DNA of 38,721 nucleotides from Muribaculaceae bacterium. GTDB lineage: Bacteria > Bacteroidota > Bacteroidia > Bacteroidales > Muribaculaceae. Numbering within the stretch: the stretch's first letter is position 1; every line of letters begins with the position of its first letter. Under the pieces are notes generated by a model. It did no database searches. It saw only the letters and a list, made by a program, of their open reading frames with translations, and was not told the DNA's origin. Below, one piece after another: positions 1 to 8,726 of the stretch. Both the position numbers and the translations under genes were made by a program. The stretch lies in the NCBI GenBank assembly GCA_022510445.1, contig JAFLTN010000007.1:1-38721 (forward strand). The letters run 5' to 3'.

Positions 1-2
1 GA

Positions 3-398
3 CTCGATGCTAACAGTGAAGAAGGTTACACAGTTTATTTCACCGGGGGTTATATCCTTGCAGCTGGTGGAGGCAACTCAGTTCCTACGAAATCCGGCTC
101 GACACAGCCTTTCGTCAGCGTAAATGCTACTGTAAACGCCTCAACCCAAGTTTCCATTGGAACATCTTCATCGACCATCTATACCTTCACGACCCCAGAT
201 GACCTTACCTCTGTGAATCTCGGAGGAAGCACAGGCAACCGTCCCGGTGGTCCAGGGGGTATGGGGCAAGGCGGTTCTTCTTTGCTTATCAGCGTACCCG
301 GCTTGACATCAGGCACATCATACACCATAAAGAGTGGAAGCTCGTCAACCACGGGAACAGCCAAACTCACAGGCTCAAGTCAAGGAGGTCGGCCATAA
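3..398 (+). CDS. Cthe_2159-like carbohydrate-binding domain protein, C-terminal part (5' end cut by window)
   Basis: The open frame enters from the window edge, so the ORF-track start at 213 is internal. The visible 131 residues begin LDANSEEGYTVYFTGGYILAAGGGNS, continue with Thr/Ser-rich beta-strand-like sequence, and end in a Gly/Pro-rich linker (GNRPGGPGGMGQGG) and a short beta tail. The GGYILAAGGG signature is typical of the secreted Cthe_2159 (formerly DUF4353) family, parallel beta-helix proteins reported to bind acidic polysaccharides. It is probably a surface or exported carbohydrate-binding lipoprotein, but the signal peptide lies outside the window. The family call comes from motif recognition only. 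The gene converges on the downstream minus-strand dehydrogenase. Confidence 0.7.
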   Translation, partial: LDANSEEGYTVYFTGGYILAAGGGNSVPTKSGSTQPFVSVNATVNASTQVSIGTSSSTIYTFTTPDDLTSVNLGGSTGNRPGGPGGMGQGGSSLLISVPGLTSGTSYTIKSGSSSTTGTAKLTGSSQGGRP

Positions 399-427
399 AT
401 CAGACAATCTCAATCAACCTCATTGTG

Positions 428-447
428 CCGAAATCACAATATTTCGG
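428..447. terminator. Weak hairpin between convergent genes
   Basis: A perfect 7-bp inverted repeat (CCGAAAT / ATTTCGG, 6-nt loop) sits in the 71-bp gap between the convergent stop codons at 398 and 470. Neither strand has a good T-tract after it, so terminator function is only inferred from position. Confidence 0.3.
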
Positions 448-469
448 GGAGATGGAAAAACCTCAATCA

Positions 470-1186
470 TTATTTTGAAATACGGTAAGACCATCCATTA
501 TCTCCATGATAAATCATCTGATGGGTCATTCCTCCGTCGATCACAATATTTTCACCTGTTATAAAACCGGCTTCATCCGAGCAAAGAAATAACACCATCG
601 AGGCTATATCATCGGGGGTTCCAATTCTTCCTACCGGTTGTTGCAGTTTATCCTCAGTCGAGGCTTTATAACTAACGGTATCTATCCAACCTGGAGAGAT
701 GGAATTTACTCTTATTCTTGGTGCTAAAGAAACTGCCAATGCGTGAGTCAAAGCTGAAATACCTCCTTTAGCGGCTGTATAACTTTCTGTTTGGGGTTGA
801 CTCATTCGGTCTCTCGAAGATGATATGTTAATGATAGAGGAGCCTTCCGTAAAATAATCTTTAAATAATTTGGAAAGGTAGAATGGGGCTGCGACTCCTA
901 CTTTCTGGGCATAAAGAAATTCTTCCCATGAGCACTGCTCTATCCCTTTCATTAGCGGCAAAGCATTATTTATTAATATATTTACCTTACCATACTTTTC
1001 TATAATAAAAGAGGCAAATTTTTCAAGCACTTCTTTTTCCCCTATGTCCCCAACAAACCAATCTCCTTCAGACTTATCGATAATTTCCACATTTCCACCT
1101 TCATTCCGGAATCTTTCCGCAATCTTCCTGCCAATTCCTTTTGCCCCGCCGGTTATTGCAATTACCTTATTTTTAAATCTTTCCAT
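470..1186 (-). CDS. SDR-family NAD(P)-dependent oxidoreductase
   Basis: This is a classical short-chain dehydrogenase/reductase of 238 aa, the usual size for the family. The Rossmann glycine motif TGGAKGIG is at residues 12-19, the structural NNA motif at 73-75, the catalytic serine in ISSS at about 122-124, and the catalytic pair Y136/K140 in YTAAK. SPGWIDT, the substrate-loop region, follows. The acidic residue D37 after the second strand favours NAD over NADP. The substrate cannot be told from sequence; relatives include 3-oxoacyl-ACP reductase-like and sugar or steroid dehydrogenases. It appears monocistronic, 125 bp downstream of the hydrolase gene, and is probably cytoplasmic. Confidence 0.88.
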   Translation of the reverse strand: MERFKNKVIAITGGAKGIGRKIAERFRNEGGNVEIIDKSEGDWFVGDIGEKEVLEKFASFIIEKYGKVNILINNALPLMKGIEQCSWEEFLYAQKVGVAAPFYLSKLFKDYFTEGSSIINISSSRDRMSQPQTESYTAAKGGISALTHALAVSLAPRIRVNSISPGWIDTVSYKASTEDKLQQPVGRIGTPDDIASMVLFLCSDEAGFITGENIVIDGGMTHQMIYHGDNGWSYRISK

Positions 1187-1215
1187 AAGATTTCAAGCTT
1201 AAATATCATACCTTA

Positions 1216-1223
1216 CAAATTTA
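1216..1223 (-). promoter_or_regulatory. Candidate -7 element (TAAATTTG) upstream of the SDR gene
   Basis: Read on the minus strand, TAAATTTG fits the Bacteroidetes -7 consensus TAnnTTTG and lies 30 bp before the ATG. No TTTG sits at the ideal 19-21 bp upstream (the nearest is CTTG at about 23 bp), so this is a half-supported promoter. Confidence 0.35.
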
Positions 1224-1311
1224 TATTTTTCTATCTTTGATAAGAACAAGATCTCAAACAGGGTTTTAACAATTTACGACAGGCAACCAATTTAAAACAA
1301 ACTAAAAAGAA

Positions 1312-2688
1312 TTATCTCATTTTATCTAAAGATTGAATGAAGAGCTTTATGTCTTCCAACACTTCGGGAGAAATAGTTTCCTCTATTTCTGCATATTCAT
1401 TTATTTTCCCACTTTTAGAATGTTGCATGAGATGATTTAACTCGGGATACACTTTTACGTTTATTCCGGGTATATTTTTTAATAACACCGGAACGTTTAT
1501 TGAAGGGGGAACCTGGGTATCTTTTTCTCCATAAAGCATAAACACCGGTACGGCAATATTTTTAATATCAAGGATCGGATCATAATTAATAAAATATTTT
1601 ATCCAAGGAGCCAAATTGGAAAAATTATCACGTAAGTTTTCAGCAAGTGGAGCCAAAACTGGATTAGAGAGATTTTCAGATGAAAAAATAGCATATTTAG
1701 CTTCATCAAAAGATACTGGACCCTTCTCCTTTTGACTGTCAAACATACCTTTCATTGCTTCTATATACATTGCTATGTATTCATCGGTCAAACCACCATC
1801 CTTTAACAAAAATTCATTTTGAAAAATCAAAATACTATCACCAGGAAGAGCAGGTCCACCCAATTCCACTATAAAATCAATAAGATTGCCATTGTTGGCA
1901 ATCTTATCTGCAATGAGACCTCCCTCGCTGTGTCCAATAATTCCGATTTTTGAGAATCCTTTTTCTTTTAAAAATTTTAAAGCTCCGACAGCATCCATCA
2001 TATTTTCATATGTAGTCGGATTCGGCATCAATCCTGTAGCCTTATCGAAACCTCTGTCATCATATCTTAATGATGCGATTCCGTTTCGGGCAAGATAATC
2101 AGCTATTACCGCAAAAGGTTTATGTTCAAATATTTCTTCATCCCGGTTTTGTAAGCCACTTCCGGAAACCAATAACACTACCGGAGTGTCATTATTGTTA
2201 TCATTGGGCACAGATAATGTTCCATAAAGACCGGCTCCGTCTAACGAAGATGGGAAACTGACTTCTTCAGTAGTATATGGGAATGGAGCCTTTGGAGTCT
2301 GAGGACGATTCAAACTGGTTACTTTTGGTTTTAATGTTAAAGGCAGCTTTAAAGGACCTTGAGAAAAATCTCCTTTTATAGAATCACCGATCAATTTTCC
2401 ATTATAGTTCAGCATTAATTGAGAGACTCCAACATTCAAAGAATCAGCGCTGATATAATCAACTTTCATCGGTATGCCATAGGCTCCTTGATCGGGAGAA
2501 TCCATAGTGACAACAGCATCTTCACCCTCAGATCCCGTTATATTGATCACTAATCTCAAGCCCATTTCAGGATTAATCATGAGTTTCCCTTCCCAACTTC
2601 CATCGAATGTTAATGTCCCGGCTATTGAAGAACCATAACCTATAATAATTAATGACAATATGGTTATTTTCCTGAGTAGTTTATTCAT
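1312..2688 (-). CDS. Exported alpha/beta-hydrolase (serine hydrolase)
   Basis: This 458-aa protein starts with a signal peptide (MNKLLRKITILSLIIIGYGSSIAG), so it is predicted to be exported, probably periplasmic. Residues ~25-140 form a beta-rich N-terminal domain of the kind seen in many Bacteroidetes hydrolases. The alpha/beta-hydrolase fold follows. It has a nucleophile elbow GHSEGG (serine near residue 252), a probable acid in YGEKDTQVPP (near 389) and a probable histidine in LNHLMQHS (near 417). The class includes acyl-ester hydrolases, acetylxylan-esterase-like enzymes and some peptidases; the substrate is unknown. It is flanked by 163 bp and 125 bp gaps and is probably its own transcript. 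Confidence 0.85.
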   Translation of the reverse strand: MNKLLRKITILSLIIIGYGSSIAGTLTFDGSWEGKLMINPEMGLRLVINITGSEGEDAVVTMDSPDQGAYGIPMKVDYISADSLNVGVSQLMLNYNGKLIGDSIKGDFSQGPLKLPLTLKPKVTSLNRPQTPKAPFPYTTEEVSFPSSLDGAGLYGTLSVPNDNNNDTPVVLLVSGSGLQNRDEEIFEHKPFAVIADYLARNGIASLRYDDRGFDKATGLMPNPTTYENMMDAVGALKFLKEKGFSKIGIIGHSEGGLIADKIANNGNLIDFIVELGGPALPGDSILIFQNEFLLKDGGLTDEYIAMYIEAMKGMFDSQKEKGPVSFDEAKYAIFSSENLSNPVLAPLAENLRDNFSNLAPWIKYFINYDPILDIKNIAVPVFMLYGEKDTQVPPSINVPVLLKNIPGINVKVYPELNHLMQHSKSGKINEYAEIEETISPEVLEDIKLFIQSLDKMR

Positions 2689-2851
2689 AATTGTTATCCT
2701 GTATTTATAATTTCTTTTTAAATTTCAACTCAGAACATGAGACATCACCGGTTCTCACGCTCATAAGATAAACAAATTTCCAGACTTTAGCAGATATATT
2801 AATTTTAAAAGGATGGGCACAAGATTTATTTTTTACCAATCCCAATCTCTT

Positions 2852-3796
2852 TTATCTTTCAGCCCGCATCGGATTTGAAAGGAAATCCTCATAGGCCATT
2901 TTGATTCCGTCGGCCAACTCTGTGGAATATGTCCATCCAAGACTCTTTGCCTTGCTTACATCGAGCAATTTACGGGGAGTTCCGTTGGGTCGGGTAGTAT
3001 CCCACCCTATTTTACCTTTATATCCGACAGTTTTCGCTACCATTTCTGTCAGTTCCTTAATGGTAATCTCCTTCCCGGTTCCGGCATTTACTGTTTCATT
3101 CCCGGAATAATTATTCATCAGGAAAACACATAAATTTGCCAAATCATCAACATACATAAATTCTCTGAAAGGAGAACCATCACCCCAACATATCACTTCA
3201 GGTAATTCCTGTTCTTTTGCTTCATGAAATCTTCTGATAAGAGCGGGCAAAACATGGGAATGTTCAGGATGGTAATTATCATTAGGACCGTATAGATTAG
3301 TAGGCATCACAGAAATAAAATCTGTTCCATACTGACGGTTAAGATATTCACAATATTTAAGTCCTGAAATTTTTGCAAGAGCATAAGCTTCATTAGTCTG
3401 TTCCAAAGAGGAAGTCAACAGACATGATTCCGGCATCGGCTGAGGGGCAAGACGAGGATAAATGCAAGAAGATCCGAGAAATTCCAATTTTTTTACCCCG
3501 TTTTTCCAGGCTGCATTAATCACATTCATTTCCAGCATCATATTGACATACATAAAATCGGCCGGAGCATTAGAATTCGCAATTATACCACCCACTTTCG
3601 CTGCAGCAAGAAACACATATTCCGGTTTTTCTCTCTGAAAGAAAAGATTAACCGCTGCCTGATCAGTCAAATCAAGTTCAGAATGAGTCCGTGTTACGAG
3701 ATTATGATAACCCTGGCGTTTCAATTCACGCACAATCGCAGAACCGACCATACCCTTATGGCCGGCTACATATATTTTAGAAGATTTTTCCATCAT
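2852..3796 (-). CDS. fcl: GDP-L-fucose synthase (GDP-4-keto-6-deoxymannose 3,5-epimerase-4-reductase)
   Basis: Fcl makes GDP-L-fucose from the Gmd product by 3,5-epimerisation and NADPH-dependent 4-reduction in the cytoplasm. The protein is 314 aa, full length for the family. Visible landmarks are the Rossmann motif [11 protein letters not shown] near residue 12, SSCIYP near 110 (catalytic Ser), and YALAK near 135 (the Y-x3-K pair). The family-typical [29 protein letters not shown] segment follows. It is the last gene of the operon from ugd, 50 bp after the aminotransferase and two genes downstream of gmd, which supplies its substrate. No clear terminator was found behind it. Confidence 0.96.
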   Translation of the reverse strand: MMEKSSKIYVAGHKGMVGSAIVRELKRQGYHNLVTRTHSELDLTDQAAVNLFFQREKPEYVFLAAAKVGGIIANSNAPADFMYVNMMLEMNVINAAWKNGVKKLEFLGSSCIYPRLAPQPMPESCLLTSSLEQTNEAYALAKISGLKYCEYLNRQYGTDFISVMPTNLYGPNDNYHPEHSHVLPALIRRFHEAKEQELPEVICWGDGSPFREFMYVDDLANLCVFLMNNYSGNETVNAGTGKEITIKELTEMVAKTVGYKGKIGWDTTRPNGTPRKLLDVSKAKSLGWTYSTELADGIKMAYEDFLSNPMRAER

Positions 3797-3828
3797 AAAA
3801 CAGAAATAATAACGATAATATCTATTAA

Positions 3829-3844
3829 ACCGGAAACGGTTTTA
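3829..3844 (-). other. Small intercistronic hairpin between the aminotransferase gene and fcl
   Basis: AAACCG-GAAA-CGGTTT forms a 6-bp stem 3 bp past the aminotransferase stop codon. There is no T-tract after it in the direction of transcription. It could be an mRNA stability or processing element, or chance. Confidence 0.25.
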
Positions 3845-3846
3845 TG

Positions 3847-5133
3847 TTAACAGATAGACGACTTAATTGTCTCTACAATATATTTAACTTCATCTTTGCC
3901 AACAAAGGGTCCTGCAGGCAGGCAAATACCCTTTCGAAATAAGTCGACACTAACACCGTTTACATATGCCGGATTATTCTTATAAACGGGCTGAACATGC
4001 ATCGGCTTCCATAAAGGCCGGGATTCTATATTTGCTTTATCAAGGGCTACGCGCAACGCTTCCACATTAGGATCTGGTTCACAGTCAGTATGAGTGGTAC
4101 CGGCAGGATTAATTAAACCGGCGGCTCCCCCCACTGCCTCTTTCACCGGACTCAAATAAACCCGGTCTTGCCCTTTTATCTTAAGATCGGGATTAAGTAA
4201 AGCGGTGCATAACCAGAAATTAGAGTCATAATCAATTCCCGGGCTAATGTGCATGGTTATCCCCTCGACATCCCTCAACAACTCACAATATAACTGTTGC
4301 ACCATTTTATGATGCGCAATATGTTCATTAAGAATGGTCATCTGCCCTCGGCCTATTCCCGCACAAATATTGCTCATCCTATAATTGTAGCCTATTTTTT
4401 CATGCTGGTAATAGGGATAACCCTCCCGAGCCTGAGTGGCATAAAATAATATCTCCTTTTTTTCTTTGAGACTTCCGCATATAAGGGCTCCCCCTCCGGA
4501 TGTTGTAATCATTTTATTCCCATTGAAACTTAAGACACCATATTTTCCGAAGGTTCCGAGAACCCTACCTTTATATCTGGAACCGAAACCTTCGGCGGCA
4601 TCTTCAATAACAGGAATATTATATTTTCGGGCCACCTCCATAATTTCTTCAATCTTATAAGGCATCCCATAGAGAGCTACCGGTATAATTGCCTTAGGCT
4701 TTTTACCGGTTTGCAGAATTCGGTCTTCAATCGCTTTTTCGAGGAGTAAAGGATCCATATTCCAGGTTTCTTCCTCAGAATCTACAAATACAGGAATCGC
4801 ACCAAGATAAGATACTGGATGAGCTGAAGCACAGAACGTAAAACTCTGCACGATAACTTCATCTCCCGGGCCAACACCACAGGCCACCAATGCCAGATGG
4901 ACTGCTGCCGTGCCTGCAGACAGAGCAACTACAGACTTAGGGGGACATAATTCTGATTCAGTATGGATTTCGGGATTCAGAGATTTTTCTGAATTCACAA
5001 ATTTTTCCAAATCCTTTTCAAATCCATCAACATTAGGCCCGAGAGGAACTACCCAATTATCTGCGAAAGCCTCCTTTACGAAATCAATTTCTTTTCCCGA
5101 CAAGTGAGGCATGCAAAGAATGATACGCTCCAT
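3847..5133 (-). CDS. DegT/DnrJ/EryC1/StrS-family PLP aminotransferase (sugar 4-aminotransferase type)
   Basis: This is a fold-type I PLP enzyme of the family that aminates nucleotide-linked keto sugars. The internal-aldimine lysine is in SFNGNKMITTSGGG (near residue 206), a form close to PglE-type transaminases. SAGTAAVHLAL (phosphate cup) and PVIEDAAEGFGS (PLP Asp) are also clear. At 428 aa it is longer than the usual ~370-390. The extra length is a charged segment near residues 52-66 (LNPEIHTESELCPPKS) and a Gly/Pro-rich segment near 330-355. It lies between gmd and fcl, so a plausible substrate is GDP-4-keto-6-deoxymannose (giving a perosamine-like sugar). A UDP-4-keto sugar is equally possible. 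Substrate assignment is inference. Confidence 0.88.
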   Translation of the reverse strand: MERIILCMPHLSGKEIDFVKEAFADNWVVPLGPNVDGFEKDLEKFVNSEKSLNPEIHTESELCPPKSVVALSAGTAAVHLALVACGVGPGDEVIVQSFTFCASAHPVSYLGAIPVFVDSEEETWNMDPLLLEKAIEDRILQTGKKPKAIIPVALYGMPYKIEEIMEVARKYNIPVIEDAAEGFGSRYKGRVLGTFGKYGVLSFNGNKMITTSGGGALICGSLKEKKEILFYATQAREGYPYYQHEKIGYNYRMSNICAGIGRGQMTILNEHIAHHKMVQQLYCELLRDVEGITMHISPGIDYDSNFWLCTALLNPDLKIKGQDRVYLSPVKEAVGGAAGLINPAGTTHTDCEPDPNVEALRVALDKANIESRPLWKPMHVQPVYKNNPAYVNGVSVDLFRKGICLPAGPFVGKDEVKYIVETIKSSIC

Positions 5134-5165
5134 TGAAATGGTTTTTATGTCTTATAACAGCTTTT

Positions 5166-6257
5166 TTATTTGACGATGCCTTTTTCAAGATATTCAGCAA
5201 GATTTCGGGTGACGTGCTCACCGGCACGTTCCACTGCCACCTTTGCCATATCTGCCTCAACCATTAATTTTACCAGCTCTTCAAATGAAGTTTTTGCCGT
5301 AGGATCCCATCCAAGTTTCTTTTTGGCCTTTGTCGGATCGCCCAGAAGATTCACAACATCAGTGGGACGATAGAAATCCGGAGAAACTTCTATCAAAACC
5401 TTACCCGTTTTAGCATCCTTCCCGACCTCGTTTGCCCCTTCGCCCTCGAAAATGAGATCTATGCCTGCATGTTTGAAAGCCAAAAGACAGAATTCTCTTA
5501 CAGAATGTTGCTGACCGGTAGCAATCACATAATCATCGGGATAATCCTGTTGAAGAATAAGCCACATACATTCCACATAATCTTTGGCATAGCCCCAGTC
5601 GCGCATCGAAGATAAATTACCCAGATAAAGCTTTTCCTGCTTTCCTTGCGCTATACGTGCGGCGGCAAGAGTGATCTTGCGGGTAACGAATGTTTCGCCT
5701 CGTCTTTCGGATTCATGATTAAATAAAATTCCTGAGCATGCAAACATATTGTAGGCCTCACGGTATTCCTTTACAATCCAGAAACCATACAATTTGGCAA
5801 CAGCATAGGGTGAATAAGGATGAAACGGCGTGTCTTCGTTTTGAGGCACTGCCTCTACCTTTCCGTATAGTTCTGAAGTGGATGCCTGATAGAACCGACA
5901 GGTTTCAGCCAAGCCACATTGCCTGATACCTTCAAGGATACGCAATACTCCTGTGGCATCCACATCGGCAGTGAACTCCGGGGAATCAAAACTTACCTGC
6001 ACATGGCTTTGAGCCGCCAGATTATATACTTCGTCAGGCCTTACCTTGTTAAGCACCTGAATAATCGACATTGAATCACCAAGATCGGCATAATGAAGAT
6101 GAAATTTAGGATTATTCTCAAGATGGGCAATGCGTTCGCGGAAATCGACTGAAGAACGTCTTATGGTGCCATGTACATCGTATCCTTTCTCCAAAAGGAA
6201 TTCAGCGAGGAAAGATCCGTCCTGTCCGGTCACTCCGGTTATTAATGCTCTTTTCAT
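5166..6257 (-). CDS. gmd: GDP-mannose 4,6-dehydratase
   Basis: Gmd converts GDP-D-mannose to GDP-4-keto-6-deoxy-D-mannose, the branch point to GDP-L-fucose, rhamnose or perosamine. The 363-aa protein shows the Rossmann motif [15 protein letters not shown] at the N-terminus and the IRRSS NADP-binding signature. Family landmarks [12 protein letters not shown] (near residue 126) and [11 protein letters not shown] (Y-x3-K, near 150) follow, then the long [18 protein letters not shown] segment characteristic of Gmd. It follows the nucleotidyltransferase-kinase gene by 25 bp and precedes the aminotransferase by 32 bp in the same operon. Length and all catalytic motifs are normal. Confidence 0.97.
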   Translation of the reverse strand: MKRALITGVTGQDGSFLAEFLLEKGYDVHGTIRRSSVDFRERIAHLENNPKFHLHYADLGDSMSIIQVLNKVRPDEVYNLAAQSHVQVSFDSPEFTADVDATGVLRILEGIRQCGLAETCRFYQASTSELYGKVEAVPQNEDTPFHPYSPYAVAKLYGFWIVKEYREAYNMFACSGILFNHESERRGETFVTRKITLAAARIAQGKQEKLYLGNLSSMRDWGYAKDYVECMWLILQQDYPDDYVIATGQQHSVREFCLLAFKHAGIDLIFEGEGANEVGKDAKTGKVLIEVSPDFYRPTDVVNLLGDPTKAKKKLGWDPTAKTSFEELVKLMVEADMAKVAVERAGEHVTRNLAEYLEKGIVK

Positions 6258-6282
6258 TTTAATATTAAATTTTGATATATAT

Positions 6283-7440
6283 TCACATACGTCTTATCTT
6301 GATGGGAATTGCAGAATCAGGGATATTAACCGAATCATGGACAATCAACAAATGTCCCCCTCCTCCTGCACCGGTCATTTTCCAGGCTAAAGCTCCTTCT
6401 TCTTTAACTTTCCTTATATGTTGTTCAACCCCTTCCTGCATCATAGCAGGGAACATTGCTACCTGAGCTTCAAATGAATCTTGATAACCCTTTACGAAAG
6501 AGTCCAGATCTCTGCTCATAATGGCGTCCCAGGTTCTTTCCGCAGCATCTGTAAGTTTCCTTACTTTCTCAGCCGTGACATCTTTCCCTTCTACCACTGA
6601 TACGCCCGGCCTACGAGGAAACATCGGTACAAGAGCAAGATGCGATTCAAGCCAATCGAGAATCTGACTATTATGGACTCTTTCAATCTTTACGGGCCAA
6701 TAACCACCATCATAGAAATGGCGGGACAGCCCTGACAAACAGATGCCAATTGCATCCTGTGCACCAGAAACATGACCCTTATTATCTTCAGGATCATTTT
6801 CAAAACAGAAAAGAATCCTTGCCAACATTTCCTCATTGAATTCCGGCAACTGATATTTCCATATGGTCTGTGCCGCTTTTCTTGTTGAAGTAGACATTCC
6901 ACCCCTTTCCATGAATTCCATGGTGGGTTCTATCGAGGCTGTAATTGCCCATCCTGCTCCATGTTCCGAAACATATGGTTGATCAATCCAGGTTCCTGCT
7001 ATATCAATACGGTATGGAATTTGCGATTTAACTTCTTTTCGGAGAGATGTGGTTGACCGTGGATCCAATCCCGGTTCAGGCAATCTGTTCAATTCTATAT
7101 ATTCAATATTTCTTGCCTTACAGAAATTCCGTTTTTCTTCCGAGCCTCCATCACTGTTCACAATAAAGATATCCGGATTAACTTTTTCGATTGTTTCGAT
7201 GAAATCCATCATACCGGAACCTCTGTTGATAAACGCATCCTTTACATATCGTATGGCCTTGACCATATAAAGGCGTTCATTTTCTTTATTAATTGTTTTT
7301 CTGCCTTTTAACTCTTCTATAGTGGCATCAGACCCTATTCCTACATATAAATCTCCATATTGAGACGCCTCACGGAAGAACGCAACATGACCGGAATGAA
7401 GCATGTCGTAACAACCTGAAACAAAAACTTTCTTTGTCAT
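6283..7440 (-). CDS. Cytidylyltransferase-like / GHMP kinase-like fusion, putative sugar-1-phosphate-forming and activating enzyme
   Basis: This is a 385-aa two-domain protein. Residues 1-~135 are a nucleotidyltransferase of the RfaE/TagD type, with [14 protein letters not shown] (HxGH motif, residues 15-18), GIGSD and a closing STTSLR motif. Residues ~140-385 resemble a compact GHMP kinase: [15 protein letters not shown] at the start, GAQDA in the middle and [13 protein letters not shown] near the C-terminus. A standard ATP-loop GLGSS is not obvious; [11 protein letters not shown] may be its equivalent. I chose the start at 7440, not the ORF-track 7470, because it overlaps the fucP stop as ATGA. 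The neighbours FucP, Gmd and Fcl suggest it activates fucose or a related sugar, an alternative to Fkp. A heptose-type substrate is also possible. Confidence 0.75.
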   Translation of the reverse strand: MTKKVFVSGCYDMLHSGHVAFFREASQYGDLYVGIGSDATIEELKGRKTINKENERLYMVKAIRYVKDAFINRGSGMMDFIETIEKVNPDIFIVNSDGGSEEKRNFCKARNIEYIELNRLPEPGLDPRSTTSLRKEVKSQIPYRIDIAGTWIDQPYVSEHGAGWAITASIEPTMEFMERGGMSTSTRKAAQTIWKYQLPEFNEEMLARILFCFENDPEDNKGHVSGAQDAIGICLSGLSRHFYDGGYWPVKIERVHNSQILDWLESHLALVPMFPRRPGVSVVEGKDVTAEKVRKLTDAAERTWDAIMSRDLDSFVKGYQDSFEAQVAMFPAMMQEGVEQHIRKVKEEGALAWKMTGAGGGGHLLIVHDSVNIPDSAIPIKIRRM

Positions 7441-8711
7441 TTTTCCGCACTTTCTGTGGTGATCTTGCAATAACTATATCTTGCGAATGCAAATATAATA
7501 ACAAAACAAATAGCTGGAATAAAGAATGAGAAAGAAATGCCCCGGATATCGGATACCAATGCCTGCAAGGGAGTTATCAAGGCTCCTCCAAGTATGGCCA
7601 TAATCAATCCTGAGGCTCCTATTTTGGTGTATCTTCCCTCCACATTGTTTAATGCTATCCCATAAATAGTAGGGAACATCAGCGACATCACAGCCGATAT
7701 TGCGATAAGACAAATTATAGAGAAAACACCACTGAAAAAAATTACAGCCATCGTGAGCATTATTCCACCGATAGATGCCCACAAAAGCAAGAGAGAGGGC
7801 TTATAATATTTCATGAGCCAGGTAAAAAGAAAACGGCAGCCAGTGAAAGCTATGATAGAATAGAGAAAAATCAGAGATGCGTCTTTTTCCAGGCTATTGG
7901 TCTCTGACATTACATATCTTATGGTAAAAGACCATACACAGGTCTGGACACCAACATAAAAAAACTGGGCAATTACTCCATAACGATAATTTCTATCTTT
8001 CCAAAGCACTCTGAAACATTCAGAGAGTGGGGCTGATCTGTCAGTATCTTTATCTTTGGGCATCTTTGCAAAAAAGATTATCAGGAAAAGTATTAATAAA
8101 ACACACCCGATAATCACATAAGTCCCGGAAATAGCATTCAATTCATGAGCCTGAACCTCCCTTAAGGCCTGACTGCTCATATTCTCCCTCTCTAAGGCAT
8201 CGGCAGAATGTAGCTCCGAAAGAATAAAATGACGACTCAGAAGTATTCCACAGATAGCTCCTATTGGGTTGAAGGTCTGTGCAATGTTTAAACGTCTTGT
8301 TGATGATTCCTTCGGACCCATTGAAAGGATATAGGGATTGGCTGTAGTCTCCAGGATTGAACAACCTCCGGCCATGACATAGATTGCCACTAAGAAAAAT
8401 GGATAGGATGCCGCCAAACCTGCAGGATAAAAAAGAAGAGTTCCTGCAGCATAAAGAATAAGACCTGTCAGGATTCCTGCTTTGTAGGTAAACTTCATTA
8501 TAAAAAGAGCTGCAGGCAAAGCGAAACAAAAATAAGCCCCATAAAATGCAAACTGCACAAGAGATGTCTGGAGATCTGACATTGACATTATTCTCTTGAA
8601 AGCAGCCAGCAAAGTATCGTTCATGTTGTTAGCCACTCCCCATAGAAGAAAGAGAAGACTGACAAGAAAGAAAGGCAGAAAAAGATTTCTTGGTATCGTT
8701 TTCAAGGTCAT
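7437..8711 (-). CDS. fucP: FucP-type L-fucose:H+ symporter, major facilitator superfamily
   Basis: This 424-aa integral membrane protein has about 12 hydrophobic segments and fits the sugar:H+ symporter branch of the MFS. The first helix carries LLWGVANNMND, with D32 at the position of the functionally essential FucP aspartate. The fourth-helix region carries GGCSILETTANPY, with E121 matching the essential glutamate. PTIYGIALNNV in the C-terminal half is also typical. It should import L-fucose or a similar hexose across the inner membrane. It sits 15 bp after ugd and overlaps the next gene by 4 nt (ATGA), so translation of importer and fusion enzyme is likely coupled. Substrate specificity is inferred from family and context. 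Confidence 0.88.
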   Translation of the reverse strand: MTLKTIPRNLFLPFFLVSLLFLLWGVANNMNDTLLAAFKRIMSMSDLQTSLVQFAFYGAYFCFALPAALFIMKFTYKAGILTGLILYAAGTLLFYPAGLAASYPFFLVAIYVMAGGCSILETTANPYILSMGPKESSTRRLNIAQTFNPIGAICGILLSRHFILSELHSADALERENMSSQALREVQAHELNAISGTYVIIGCVLLILFLIIFFAKMPKDKDTDRSAPLSECFRVLWKDRNYRYGVIAQFFYVGVQTCVWSFTIRYVMSETNSLEKDASLIFLYSIIAFTGCRFLFTWLMKYYKPSLLLLWASIGGIMLTMAVIFFSGVFSIICLIAISAVMSLMFPTIYGIALNNVEGRYTKIGASGLIMAILGGALITPLQALVSDIRGISFSFFIPAICFVIIFAFARYSYCKITTESAEK

Positions 8712-8726
8712 TTACATTTGTTGAGA

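Noticed and set aside
8143-8529. 128-aa minus-strand ORF
   Set aside because: It is an alternative frame of fucP with a Ser/Cys/Phe-rich composition typical of shadow frames.
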